37,930 bases of DNA from an uncultured Saprospirales bacterium (GTDB lineage: Bacteria; Bacteroidota; Bacteroidia; Chitinophagales; Saprospiraceae), in contig CAJXUU010000012.1 of NCBI GenBank assembly GCA_913061325.1, positions 1 to 37,930 of the forward strand, in the 5' to 3' direction. The position numbers were made by a program, and so were the translations under genes. The notes beneath the pieces were generated by a model. That model had not been told where the DNA came from and did not search any database. It saw only the letters and a list, made by a program, of their open reading frames with translations. Below are positions 10,747 through 22,200 of the stretch, one piece after another (position 1 is the first letter of the stretch; every line of letters starts with the position of its first letter).

Positions 10747-10754
10747 CTAAATAT

Positions 10755-10795
10755 ATATGGATGTTATCGCTTTTAGCGATGATATCCATATTTTT
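10755..10795. terminator. Bidirectional rho-independent terminator between gcvT and the GbsR-type regulator
   Basis: 17-bp stem (two G-T wobbles) ATATGGATGTTATCGCT-TTT-AGCGATGATATCCATAT followed by TTTT, between convergent genes. Confidence 0.88.
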
Positions 10796-10799
10796 CATA

Positions 10800-11300
10800 C
10801 TACCTCATAAACTTCATCAAAGCTCCCATAATCCACTTTCGTTCAGTATTGATCAGATTGGTAAGAACTTTATCAGCATTATGAGAGAATTGGTTCAGTT
10901 CGTTGACCACCTTACAGAATTCATCAGATTCACAACATCCACCTTCTACTTTACTTATTTCGGAGAGAACTTTGAGCATAGGATCAAGTTCTTTTTTCTT
11001 ACGCTGGTAAATTACAGCTTTGAAGATGGTTACTACATCCTTTTCAGCAATAAAGTATTCCTTACGTTCCCCTTTTTTAAATTTCTTATGAACTAGACCC
11101 CAATCAATCAAAGTACGTGTATTGGTGCACACGTTACCTCTTGATATTTCTAATTGTTCCATGATATCGTCAGAGCACAGTGGCTCGGGAGTCATGATGA
11201 GTAGAGCATGGACCATACCCATGGTCTTATTTGAGCCCCAGTTGATTCCCAATTGTCCCCAAGATTCTATGAATTGTCTTTTACCTTCGTCTAAATGCAT
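10800..11300 (-). CDS. GbsR/MarR-type transcriptional regulator
   Basis: FIESWGQLGINWGSNKTMGMVHALL and winged-helix region EQLEISRGNVCTNTRTLIDWGLV. Confidence 0.88.
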   Translation of the reverse strand: MHLDEGKRQFIESWGQLGINWGSNKTMGMVHALLIMTPEPLCSDDIMEQLEISRGNVCTNTRTLIDWGLVHKKFKKGERKEYFIAEKDVVTIFKAVIYQRKKKELDPMLKVLSEISKVEGGCCESDEFCKVVNELNQFSHNADKVLTNLINTERKWIMGALMKFMR

Positions 11301-11585
11301 CTCGAATTATTCGTAAAACCTATGTTCTTATTGAAAATACTTTGTCAATGTTTATTGTTTGAAAACGCCAACAGTGATACTTTATAGGTGCTATCTATAT
11401 ACAATAAAAGGGTTATTATTGTTTTACTCAAAGTAAAGTTATTTTGAAAATATATCATTATAGTTTCTAAGTTACACCGTAAAACAGAGGGGTCAAGTGG
11501 TTGGTATTCAGGAATTAATGACTTTTCTATAAGGTTGAGATTAATTGTGAAAATGTCTAAAAGTTTCCAGCGAAAAATCTATTGA

Positions 11586-11768
11586 TCACTTTCTTATTAC
11601 AAGGAACATACCTCCAATAACTAATCCAAGTCCAATTGGGATTACCATAGTTGTGGATGTTCCAGTTCTTGCGGTATGGAAAATATTAATTAAGAGCAAC
11701 ACAATACCAATTAACTGGAATCCAAGTCCTATCTTTTTACGCATCGGGAGTTGTTTGAATTTGCTCAT
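11586..11768 (-). CDS. Small hypothetical membrane protein (60 aa)
   Basis: Two hydrophobic segments with basic N-terminus MSKFKQLPMRKK; plausible but short. Confidence 0.55.
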   Translation of the reverse strand: MSKFKQLPMRKKIGLGFQLIGIVLLLINIFHTARTGTSTTMVIPIGLGLVIGGMFLVIRK

Positions 11769-11883
11769 GTTAACCCTTTATATTTTTATTCATAAATTGA
11801 AAATAATTAATTTCCACTTACTAAAATTCTTATTTAAAATAAATATCAAATAGGAATCCTAAGATTGAAATAATTTTTGATGT

Positions 11884-14460
11884 CTACTTCTTTGCTTTCG
11901 GCTTCGCTTTTGCCTTTGGTTTCGCCTTCGCTCTTGTTTTTTTCTGGAATGCGGTTGGGTGTTCAGCCTCTACAAGCTTCTTCACTTCTTCTAGCGTCAT
12001 TTTTTCAGCCTCTTCTTGTGACATTGCCTTTTTATCTACTCTAGGTAGCTTGATACTTTTTTTCTGCCATCTGATGAATGGTCCCCATCTGCCGTTTTCG
12101 ATAGCTAGTTTCTCATCTTCCCATCTCTGGATAAATCTATTCGCTTCTTTTACGAGTTTAGCTTCAATGAGTTCATGCTGCTCTTCTTGTGTCAGATTAT
12201 CAGCATCAAATCTTGCAGGAATATTCACAAAGAATCCATCGTACTTCAAGAATGGTCCGAATCTTCCTTTTCCTTGTGTATAAGATATCCCTTTGTATGA
12301 ACCAATAGGAGATTCTTCAATAACCTTGATGTCAATTAGTTCTTGAGCGCTTTCCAATTCTAATTCTAGCGGGTCCAAAGCTCTTGGTAGATTCACAAAC
12401 ATTTCACCAAACTTGATGTATGGTCCGAATCTTCCTCTTGCTATGATTACTTCTTGACCTTTATATTCACCAAGTGTTTTAGGAAGACCAAATAGCTCCA
12501 TTGATTCAGCAAAAGTGATCGTCTCTAATTGTTGACCAGGTTTGAAGTTTCCGAATTTTGCCTTTTCATCTTCTCCTAGTTCTTCAGGAGTTCCTATCTG
12601 TGCTACAGGTCCGAATTTTGCCATTCTTACCAATACAGTTCTTCCTGTTTCAGGATCTTTTCCTAGGATTCTTTCTCCACTTGCTCTATCAGCATTCTCT
12701 TTAGTGTCTTCTACTGTCTGGTGGAATGGTTCATAGAACGATTTGAGTAGTGTTCTCCACTCATTTTTTCCCTGAGCGACTTCATCCAGTTTGTCTTCTA
12801 CATCAGCCGTAAATTTATAATTCATGACATCACTGAAGTGTTCGGATAAGAAATCTACAACGAGCAAACCCATATCGGATGCATACAATCTATTAGACGT
12901 AGCACCTGTAATTTCAGTCTTTGTTGTTTCTTCGATATTACCGTTTCTAAGTTCTAGGTGGTCATATTTTCTTTCTTCACCTTCTCTACTTTCTTTAGTT
13001 ACGTATCCTCTCGCAGGATCCATAATTTTGGTGATAGTAGCTGCATAAGTTGAAGGTCTACCGATTCCTAGTTCTTCTAGTTTTTTTACAAGAGCAGCTT
13101 CAGTATATCGAGATGGTGGTCTTGTGAATCTTTCTATCCCGATCATGTTATCGAGTGGTAATTGTTGGCCTACAGTTAGTGGTGGTAGCATTCCTTTTGC
13201 TTCCCCTTCTCCTTCATTCTCATCTTCGTCTGTAGATTCCATATATACCTTAAGGAATCCTTCAAATGTTAATACTTCCCCAGTGGCGTCTAAGAAATCA
13301 CTAGGACGAGTTGATATACCTATTTTAGCAGTTGTCTTCTCAATCTCTGCATCAGTCATCTGAGAAGCTATTGTTCTCTTTCTGATAAGGTCATATATTT
13401 TTTGTTGGTCTCTGTCTTCAGTAGCTACTTTTACATTTACTTCAGTTGGTCTGATCGCTTCGTGAGCTTCTTGTGCATCTTTAGATTTAGACTTATATAC
13501 TCTTTCTTTGTGGTATTCAGCACCAAATTCCTTCTTAATCTGATCTCCGATTTGTCCAAGTGCTTGGGTAGATAGGTTTGTACTATCTGTTCTCATATAT
13601 GATATGTGTCCAGCTTCATATAGACGCTGAGCATTCTGCATAGTTCTGTTTACTGAAAATCCTAGCTTTCTACTCGCATCTTGTTGTAATGTTGAAGTAG
13701 TAAACGGAGCTGCTGGTTTCTTTTTAGTAGGTTTTTTAATGATGTCAGCTATCTTGAAATTTGCAGTTCTACAATCTTCTAGAAATGCTCTAGCACCTGA
13801 CATATCATCAAATCTTGGAGAATAATCTGCTTTGAGTTCTACTGATTTTCCAGCTGAATTTTGTACTGTAAATACAGAAGCTACTCTATAAAAAGGAGTA
13901 GGGCTAAATGCCATGATCTCTCGCTCTCTTTCTGTGATTAATTTTACCGTGACAGATTGTACTCTACCAGCTGATAATTTACCCCTGACTTTTCTCCACA
14001 ATACACCTGAAAGTTCGAATCCTACTAGTCTATCAAGTATTCTACGTGCTTGCTGAGCATTCACAAGATCAACATCTACAGTCCTTGGTTCTTCAACAGC
14101 TTTAGTTATTGCTGATTTGGTGATTTCACGGAATACGATCCTCTTAGTAGTTTTTACATCTAGTCCTAGAACTTCGCAAAGGTGCCATGAAATAGCTTCC
14201 CCCTCACGATCCTCATCCGTCGCTAACCATACGGTCTCAGCTTTTTTCGCTGCGTCTTTTAGCTCTTTTACTACTTTAGTTTTCTCCGGAGAGATGACGT
14301 AAGTTGGTTCGAAGTTATTTTCAATATCAATTCCTTGATCACCTTTGGCAAGATCACGAATATGACCTACACTTGATTTTACTTTAAAATCTTTCCCTAG
14401 GTATTTTTCAATTGTTTTTGCCTTTGCTGGTGACTCGACAATTAATAAGTTCTTAGACAT
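11884..14460 (-). CDS. topA: DNA topoisomerase I
   Basis: MSKNLLIVESPAKAKTIEKYLG, SYMRTDSTNLS active-site region, C-terminal GRFGPxIK repeats, and a Lys/Ala/Pro tail. Confidence 0.98.
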   Translation of the reverse strand: MSKNLLIVESPAKAKTIEKYLGKDFKVKSSVGHIRDLAKGDQGIDIENNFEPTYVISPEKTKVVKELKDAAKKAETVWLATDEDREGEAISWHLCEVLGLDVKTTKRIVFREITKSAITKAVEEPRTVDVDLVNAQQARRILDRLVGFELSGVLWRKVRGKLSAGRVQSVTVKLITEREREIMAFSPTPFYRVASVFTVQNSAGKSVELKADYSPRFDDMSGARAFLEDCRTANFKIADIIKKPTKKKPAAPFTTSTLQQDASRKLGFSVNRTMQNAQRLYEAGHISYMRTDSTNLSTQALGQIGDQIKKEFGAEYHKERVYKSKSKDAQEAHEAIRPTEVNVKVATEDRDQQKIYDLIRKRTIASQMTDAEIEKTTAKIGISTRPSDFLDATGEVLTFEGFLKVYMESTDEDENEGEGEAKGMLPPLTVGQQLPLDNMIGIERFTRPPSRYTEAALVKKLEELGIGRPSTYAATITKIMDPARGYVTKESREGEERKYDHLELRNGNIEETTKTEITGATSNRLYASDMGLLVVDFLSEHFSDVMNYKFTADVEDKLDEVAQGKNEWRTLLKSFYEPFHQTVEDTKENADRASGERILGKDPETGRTVLVRMAKFGPVAQIGTPEELGEDEKAKFGNFKPGQQLETITFAESMELFGLPKTLGEYKGQEVIIARGRFGPYIKFGEMFVNLPRALDPLELELESAQELIDIKVIEESPIGSYKGISYTQGKGRFGPFLKYDGFFVNIPARFDADNLTQEEQHELIEAKLVKEANRFIQRWEDEKLAIENGRWGPFIRWQKKSIKLPRVDKKAMSQEEAEKMTLEEVKKLVEAEHPTAFQKKTRAKAKPKAKAKPKAKK

Positions 14461-14575
14461 ATGTGACCTTTATGTTTTATTCTATATAGAATAGTATTGT
14501 TCTTGACTAAAAGATTGCAAAGCTAACAAAAGTTTTTTTTCTCAGTTGAACAGTAGTTTAACTGATTGCTATTAT

Positions 14576-15103
14576 TTACTTCCTAGACAGTTGATTTACA
14601 TATACTGTTATATAATAAGTGATGATTGTACCTATTAGTATTTTCACTAAAGCTCCGAGCCAGAAAGGGGAGAACCCATATTCAATACCTTTTTCGAGAC
14701 CATATATTGTGACTAGTCGCCCCACGCCAAATAACAATATTATTATTGTGCCAAGGCTTGTTAACGACAATATTATTAGTATTCCTTTTGATTTAGTAGA
14801 TTCATATATGTATGATATGATCGTACTACTGATGATAAATCCAATAAGAAAACCTCCACTTCCTCCTGTTAATTTCTCTAAACCAAATTCGCCATTAGCA
14901 AAAATGGGTAATCCCAAAACACCTAACAATACATATATAAAAGATACTAAGAACATATCTCTTGGCTTATATAAAAATGCAAGAACCAAAATCGAAAGTG
15001 TTTGTCCTGTAATAGGAATATCTCCAACATCAATAGTTAATTGAGCACTTATTAATATGATGAAAATACCTAGTCCGATTTTTAAAGAATGTATTAAATT
15101 CAT
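14576..15103 (-). CDS. bioY: BioY family biotin transporter
   Basis: VGDIPITGQTLSILVLAFLYKPRDMFLVSFIYVLLGVLGLPIFANGEFGLEKLTGGSGGFLIGF. Confidence 0.92.
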   Translation of the reverse strand: MNLIHSLKIGLGIFIILISAQLTIDVGDIPITGQTLSILVLAFLYKPRDMFLVSFIYVLLGVLGLPIFANGEFGLEKLTGGSGGFLIGFIISSTIISYIYESTKSKGILIILSLTSLGTIIILLFGVGRLVTIYGLEKGIEYGFSPFWLGALVKILIGTIITYYITVYVNQLSRK

Positions 15104-15304
15104 AAGTGCTAGTTATATTAATTTATTGTGATTTAGAGTCAACATATTGTGGGAATATCAGTATTTTGTAAATTAAAAGCAGCGAAAAATGAGGAATGTA
15201 TCTCTTATAAATGTGGAAGTAATTTCATGAATATGCAATCCAGTTGGCTTTAATCAACGAAATGAGTTTCTAATTCAATTCAAAACAAAACTATTATTTT
15301 AATT

Positions 15305-18300
15305 ATGAAGACTCAACAATCAATACTTATTTTATTTTTCTCTCTTTGTTTTCTATTCTTTTCTTATTCTTCTTTTAGCCAATGTTCTATTAGTAATGTG
15401 ACCGCAACTGTTACAGCTTGTGAAGGAGATGATTTTGATGTAGAAATCAACTTTGAATACGAGGATGTAACAAATCAGTTTACCATCGTTGGCAATGGAG
15501 TTAGCTATGGTACTTTCGAATATACAGATTTACCAATCACTCTTCTCACTTTAAATGCAGATTGCGATACAGAATATGAATTTGTTGTTACAGATGCTGA
15601 AAATAATGATTGTTCTGATTTTGTGGAGTTAGGACCTGTTTGCTGTGAAGGTGAATGTATGATGTCAGAGCTTGTGATTTCAGCATCTGAGTGCGATGGA
15701 GGATTTTTTGATGTGACTATAGATTTTGATTACAGTAACACTTCGGACTCCTTTATGTATGATTTAATAGATGTCGCAGATGGTGCAGCTGATTATGCAG
15801 ACCTTCCGATTACTATAAATGTAAGTAGCAATCTCAGTGGATTTGGAATCACTATTGTTGATTCTGAAGACAATACTTGTGGTTTAGAAACCTACCTTGA
15901 TAATCCTTGTGCAGAGGATCCATGTGCAATTGGACAAATAGAAACTACTGTACAAGATTGTATGTCAGGATATTTTAATGTTACTATATCTTTCGATCAT
16001 GAGAATAATAGTGACCAATTCACTGTCGTTGGAAATGGTCAAAATTATGGGCAATTTTTCTATTCTGATCTACCAATAACGATTTCTGAATTATTAGGAG
16101 ACTGTGAAACCGAGTATGAATTTATTGTAACTGATGTCGAATATAATGATTGTAGCAATTTTACAAGTATTGAAGCTGTATGTTGTGATATGCCAGAATG
16201 TGAATTCTCTGAACTAATATTGGATCCTTCTGCTTGCGAAAATGGGTCTTTTAATTTGATCATTGATTTTGATTATTCTGGAAATACAAATGAATTTTTT
16301 GATCTCTTTATTTTTGATCAACTTAATGAGATAGTTTTCGAGGATTTTGTAGCGTTTACAGAACTCCCTCTAACCATATCCATATCTAATACAGAATCCC
16401 AATACTTTGTAGTTTCAATCTTCGAAAATGATAATGAAGCTTGTAACATCGATGGAGATTTTACGAATCCGTGTTATGAAGATGGTGATTGTGTTATTAA
16501 TTCTATTGATTTTGGAGAAAATCCATATTGTGAAAATGGATTTATAGAAACGGATTGGTTCATCTTTGGAGAGAATACAAGTGAAGTCGGGTATGACATT
16601 TTTATAAATAATGAGTTCATAGTCTTTGTACAATATAACGGAACTGGACCATATAATTTCGATATTGAAGATCCAGGTACTGAATATTTTACTATTAAAG
16701 CATGTGATAATGACAATTGCTGTTATACGTGGGAATTTATGAATCCATGCTTCGAAAGTGAATCATGTTTTATCGGTGAAATAACAGCGACTACCAGTGA
16801 TTGCAATAATGATAATCAATTTTCTGTAACACTAGATTTCGAATATGATAATACCAGTGATCAATTTACTGTTGTTGGAAATGGAGTAGATTATGGGCTG
16901 TTCAATTATTCTAATCTACCGATTATTATCGATGGTCTCTTAGGAGATTGTGCGACAGAGTATGAGTTTATTGTAAATGATGTAAATAATAACGATTGTA
17001 CCAATTTTACAGGACTAGATCCAGTTTGTTGTGAAGAAGATTGCGAATTATTTGATTTGATCTTGGATGTATCAGAATGTGTGCAAGGTTCTTTTGACTT
17101 AACAATCAATTTCGAATATTCTGGGACAACCAATGACTTTTATGATTATATAGTCTATGATCAACTTAATGAAATAGTGGCTCAAGGTTATGCACCATTC
17201 GCACAGCTTCCATTGGTATTGAGTATAACCAACACAGAATCTCAATATTTTGTTGTGTCGATATTTGAAAATGATAATGATGGCTGCTTTATTACAGGAG
17301 AAATAGAAAATTCTTGCTATGAGGAGTCGGGCAACTGTTTAATTGGCGAGATCACAATTACACAAAGTGACTGTAATGATGAGGGATTTTTCAGCGTAAC
17401 ACTCGATTTCGAATATGACAATACCAGCGATCAGTTTACTGTTAATGGCAATGGAAATAGCTATGGCACATTCTCATATGCAGATTTGCCAATTACCATT
17501 GATGGCTTAGAAGCTAATTGTGATATTGAATATGAATTTGTAGTACATGATGTAAATAAAAATGATTGTGCTTCTGATATAGGAATTGGTATAGTATGTT
17601 GTGAAGATGAAGAATGTGAATTATTGGATCTGAATCTGGATTCTGGAGAATGCACAGATGGTGGATTTGAACTTACAATTGACTTTGAGTATTCTGGTAC
17701 TACAAATGACTTTTATGATTATATAATCTACGATCAAATGAACGAGATAATAGCACAAGGCAATGCCCCTTTTGCTCAATTACCATTAATAATTTTAATC
17801 GTCAATACTGAATCGGAATACTTTATAGTGTCAATATTTGAAAATGATAATGATGGTTGTTTTGTAACTGGAGAGATAGAAAATCCTTGCTTTGAGCCAC
17901 CCGTAGGCGATTGTTTTATTGACGATGTCACTGCTGTGGTTTTAGCTTGTGAAGGTGATGTTTTTGATGTCCAGATAGGTTTTGAATCTGACAATACAAG
18001 TGATCAATTTATAATCAATGGAAATGGTAATAACTATGGCACATTCTCATATGCTGATCTTCCCATAACATTGACTGGGTTAGAAGCAGATTGCACTACA
18101 GAATTTGAATTTGTAATCCATGATGTGAATGATAATGACTGCACAGCTGGAGTTGATTATGGCCCTGTTTGTTGTGAAGACTTTAATAATATTCTAGAAA
18201 TAATTATCACCGATTTTATAGATGAAGATTTCATAAATATCGATGTGAATGTGATCATTTCTCTTCTCAATGGATGTGACCTTGAGGTCTATTTGGATGG

Positions 18301-18712
18301 AAATCTATATTCAATATTGACGGCGGAATCTACCAACTTTGATATTGGACCTTTTGAATGTAATACGGATCAAGTAGTCGTTTTGACATTTGTAAATACC
18401 TGCACAAACGAATCTGTTGATTTTGAAATTGATATAAGTGATATCGATTGTACTACTTCCGTAGAGTCTTTTGACATAACCGATGTAGTTATTTGGAACC
18501 AAACGCAAAAACAGCTTTTAGTAAATCAAGCAATCGATGGTAGTTATAACCTTCAAGTACTTAGTATTGACGGCAGATTAGTAAGCCAAAATAATCAAAT
18601 CCAGCAAGGGCAAGTTATCGATCTCAATAGTATACATCCTGGTCTATACATTGTTAGGTTGATAGATGAGGATAAAGGCAAAATAGGACTGATGAAGATT
18701 TTAGTATACTAA
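15305..18712 (+). CDS. Secreted Cys-rich acidic repeat protein with T9SS type-A-like C-terminal sorting domain
   Basis: Signal peptide; alternating ~90-aa repeat modules (SDQFTVVGNG...YEFIV...VCC, and LILDxSEC...YFVVSIFENDND); C-terminal YNLQVLSIDGRLV...GLYIVRLIDEDKGKIGLMKILV. Confidence 0.88.
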   Translation: MKTQQSILILFFSLCFLFFSYSSFSQCSISNVTATVTACEGDDFDVEINFEYEDVTNQFTIVGNGVSYGTFEYTDLPITLLTLNADCDTEYEFVVTDAENNDCSDFVELGPVCCEGECMMSELVISASECDGGFFDVTIDFDYSNTSDSFMYDLIDVADGAADYADLPITINVSSNLSGFGITIVDSEDNTCGLETYLDNPCAEDPCAIGQIETTVQDCMSGYFNVTISFDHENNSDQFTVVGNGQNYGQFFYSDLPITISELLGDCETEYEFIVTDVEYNDCSNFTSIEAVCCDMPECEFSELILDPSACENGSFNLIIDFDYSGNTNEFFDLFIFDQLNEIVFEDFVAFTELPLTISISNTESQYFVVSIFENDNEACNIDGDFTNPCYEDGDCVINSIDFGENPYCENGFIETDWFIFGENTSEVGYDIFINNEFIVFVQYNGTGPYNFDIEDPGTEYFTIKACDNDNCCYTWEFMNPCFESESCFIGEITATTSDCNNDNQFSVTLDFEYDNTSDQFTVVGNGVDYGLFNYSNLPIIIDGLLGDCATEYEFIVNDVNNNDCTNFTGLDPVCCEEDCELFDLILDVSECVQGSFDLTINFEYSGTTNDFYDYIVYDQLNEIVAQGYAPFAQLPLVLSITNTESQYFVVSIFENDNDGCFITGEIENSCYEESGNCLIGEITITQSDCNDEGFFSVTLDFEYDNTSDQFTVNGNGNSYGTFSYADLPITIDGLEANCDIEYEFVVHDVNKNDCASDIGIGIVCCEDEECELLDLNLDSGECTDGGFELTIDFEYSGTTNDFYDYIIYDQMNEIIAQGNAPFAQLPLIILIVNTESEYFIVSIFENDNDGCFVTGEIENPCFEPPVGDCFIDDVTAVVLACEGDVFDVQIGFESDNTSDQFIINGNGNNYGTFSYADLPITLTGLEADCTTEFEFVIHDVNDNDCTAGVDYGPVCCEDFNNILEIIITDFIDEDFINIDVNVIISLLNGCDLEVYLDGNLYSILTAESTNFDIGPFECNTDQVVVLTFVNTCTNESVDFEIDISDIDCTTSVESFDITDVVIWNQTQKQLLVNQAIDGSYNLQVLSIDGRLVSQNNQIQQGQVIDLNSIHPGLYIVRLIDEDKGKIGLMKILVY

Positions 18713-18750
18713 TTACGGGTTAGTAAAGTTATTTGTCAAAGTATTTGGAA

Positions 18751-18784
18751 ATGCCCCTACAAGATGATTGTAGGGGTATTTTTT
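18751..18784 (+). terminator. Rho-independent terminator of the repeat-protein gene
   Basis: ATGCCCCTACA-agatgat-TGTAGGGGTAT stem followed by six T, 36 nt after the stop. Confidence 0.9.
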
Positions 18785-18870
18785 ATATAAGCAACAAAAG
18801 TTATTGAGAGACTTGAAGTGAAATATATTGTTATATCTAGGCCTTAGTCAGTTTAGGATTTTGTGTTTTT

Positions 18871-18989
18871 ATTTTCCTTAAAGAGCACAAAACTGTTTGA
18901 GGTAAGAGTGGTGTAAGAAATGGATTGTGAATACAAACATTCGTTGTGCAATAAAGGTTCTTATCCGAGTTTTTTGTGCTTAGGAAAAT
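18871..18989. repeat. Imperfect long inverted repeat in intergenic DNA
   Basis: ATTTTCCTTAAAGAGCACAAAACTGTTTGAGGTAAG (18871..18906) is imperfectly complementary to CTTATCCGAGTTTTTTGTGCTTAGGAAAAT (18960..18989). Confidence 0.7.
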
Positions 18990-19206
18990 GGAAATTCAAA
19001 ATACGTTAAGAACTGGATAAAGCCTTGGGTTTTTTGCTTCGTTTTTGGGCTAAGCCAAAATGAAGGTCGGTCGCGGCGAGCGACAATAATAGTTTGAAAT
19101 CCATGAATTCGCCATTATTTATAAAATAAGAATAACCTTACCAAGTCAATATTCTTAAACTTGCTGAATATTTCTTTTTTTAAATAATATACCAAATATG
19201 ATTCTT

Positions 19207-19226
19207 TATATTTGACATTGTGTCAA
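19207..19226 (+). promoter_or_regulatory. Bacteroidota-type -7 element TATATTTG overlapping a TTGACA-TTG-TGTCAA dyad
   Basis: TAnnTTTG at 19207..19214; perfect dyad at 19212..19226, 26 nt before the start codon. Confidence 0.5.
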
Positions 19227-19251
19227 CCACAAACTTATTTAAATATCCAAA

Positions 19252-22200
19252 ATGAAATTCAATTTTCTATTTGCAATTATATCATGCCTCATAATCACAA
19301 GTTGTTCTGACGACAAACGAATCGGAGATGCCAAGATCCTACTATTCAATAAAACAGCTGGTTATCATCACGATTGCATAGAGAATGGCAGTAAGGCAAT
19401 CATAAAAATGTGTGCAGAAAATAATATCCAAGTTCAGACAACAGCAGATCCTTCTTTTTTCAAAGAGGAAGACTTATCTGTTTTTGCTGCAGTTGTATTT
19501 TTTAATACAACTGGTGATGTATTAGATGCAGCACAAGAAAATGCATTCGAAAGGTATATTCAATCAGGTGGGGGATACGCGGGTGTGCACTCAGCTTCGG
19601 ATACAGAATATAAGTGGGAATGGTATGGTCAACTTGCTGGAGCACATTTCATAAGTCATCCTAAGATTCAAGAAGCAAAATTTGTTGTTCAAGATTCGAG
19701 TTTTGCGGCAACAAGTTTTCTACCTAAAGAGTGGACCAGAACAGACGAGCTCTATAATTTCAACTTGACTAATCCTGATGTCAATGTGATCCTTACAGTT
19801 GATGAATCTACATATGAAGGTGGAGAGAATGGAGCGAATCATCCCATGGCATGGTTTCATGAGTATGATGGAGGTAGAGCATTTTACACAGCACTCGGAC
19901 ATACACACGAGAGTTATAAGGAAGAGTTCTTCATGAAGCACTTACTAGAGGGAATTAAATATGCCATCGGCGATAACATGATCTTGGATTACTCTAAAGC
20001 AAAAACAGCAGCGATGATTGCAAGTGATAGGTTCTCGAAAGTGCCACTCTCTGCTGGGAAATTTGACGAACCTACGGAGATGGCCATTTTGCCTAATTTG
20101 GATGTATTGATTGCTGAGAGGGGAGGAGACTTGAAAATGTATAAAGCAGAAACAAAAGAATTACTAGATGTTGGTAGACTAGAAGTCTATGATGATTCAG
20201 GAGTAGAGGGAGTTAATGCAGAAGAAGGATTCATGGGGTTGCAGGCGGACCCTAAATTTGAAGAGAACAATTGGTTGTATACTTTCTATGCTCCAATTGG
20301 AGAATTAGAAGTCAATAGATTGTCTCGTTTCAAGTTTATAGACGATAAACTGCAGATGGGTACAGAGCAAGTTATTCTCGATGTAGCGAGCGATCGTCAG
20401 ATATGTTGTCATACTGCGGGATCCATTGCATTCGGTCCAGGAGGGCTGTTGTTTCTGTCTACAGGGGATAATTCTACTCCATTCGATGAGGAAGATGCAG
20501 AATATGTAAATAATGGGTACGCTCCTCTGAATGATTTACCAGGCAAAAAACAATACGATGCCAGACGATCTTCTGGAAATACAAATGACCTCAGAGGGAA
20601 AATCTTAAGAATTAAAGTAGAAGATGATGGGAGTTATACAATTCCAGAAGGCAATCTATTTCCTGTTGGAATGGAGAAGACTCGCGCCGAAATTTATACC
20701 ATGGGACATAGAAATCCATATAGAATCTCAGTTGATCCTCATAAAGGATATGTCTATTGGGGAGATGTAGGACCTGATGCCAATGAAGATAATCTAGAAA
20801 AAAGAGGACCAAGGGGATATGATGAAATGGGGCAAGCAAGAAAACCTGGGAATTATGGCTGGCCATTTTTTATCGGTAATAATAAACCATACGTAGATTA
20901 CGATTATGCTACAGGAATATCAGGTAAACCTTTTGATCCAGCAGCACCAATTAATGATTCTAAAAATAATACTGGATTAACAAAATTGCCACCTGCACAA
21001 GAAGCATTTGTTTATTATCCATATGATAAATCATCAGATTTTGCAGGCTTAGCCAGTGGAGGAAGAAATGCGATGGCAGGACCTACTTACTATGCAGCGG
21101 ATTACGAGGGAGATCAGAAATTACCCGAAGCATACAATGAGAAAGTGATCATCTATGATTGGATGCGAGGATGGATGAAAGCAGTAACACTCAATGAGGA
21201 TGGCTCATATCAAAAAATGGAACCGTTTGCTTCTGATATTCGATTGAATAATTTGATTGATATGGAGCTCGGACCGAACGGACAAATATACTTGCTCGAA
21301 TATGGTACAGGATGGTTTGTACAGAATGATGATTCGGGATTGTCAGTCATAGAATATAATCCTGGGAACAGACCACCAAAAATCAATGATTTTAGTGTAA
21401 GCGCATCTTCAGGAAAATTACCTTTAACAGTGGTTTTTAGCGCCGATGCTGTTGATCCTGAACACAGTAAATTGACTTATAAATGGAATTTTGGAAATGG
21501 TAATATAAAAACTGGAGGTAAAAATGAGGGCGCAGCGACATATGTTGAGCCAGGCATTTATAAAGCTACAGTAGATGTCATTGACAAAGAAGGGTTAGTC
21601 ACAACTAGTCAAGAAATAAATATAATAAGTGGCAACACTCGACCTGAGATTTCTATTGAGCTAGTTGGTATAGATGCGAACACATATAAATCAAACGCTC
21701 CTGTAACATATAAAGTGAATGTAAAAGATGAGGAAGATGGCCAAGCAATTGATCTATCAAAAATTCATGTATCCGTTGATTATGTAGATGGTTATGATGA
21801 AGCTAGTATTGCAACAGGTCACCAAGAATTTTCTGATGTATCATTAGGTGAATCGTTGGTCAAGACTAGTATCTGTAGATCATGTCATAAAGTAGACGAA
21901 GCATCAATCGGACCTTCCTACACCAAAATAGCAGAGAAATACAAATCAGATTGGAATAGCACAGGATACCTCAGAAGTAAAATCATAAATGGTGGAACTG
22001 GTGTCTGGGGTGAAAACGTAATGCCAGCAAATAGCGAAGCTACACCTGCCGATGTGAAAAAGATGATCAAGTATATACTCTCTCTTGCAGAAGAAGATGA
22101 AAAAGATAAAATGGCTCCAGAAGGCACAATCACTCCTGCTAAAAATAGTGAAGGGAAGGTTATGGTGGTGACTGCTACTTATACAGATAAAGGAGCGGAA

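Noticed and set aside
10761-11096. 111-aa plus-strand ORF
   Set aside because: Antisense to the GbsR-type regulator and begins in the terminator hairpin.
14619-15044. 141-aa plus-strand ORF
   Set aside because: Fully antisense to bioY, which has clear family motifs; low-complexity translation.
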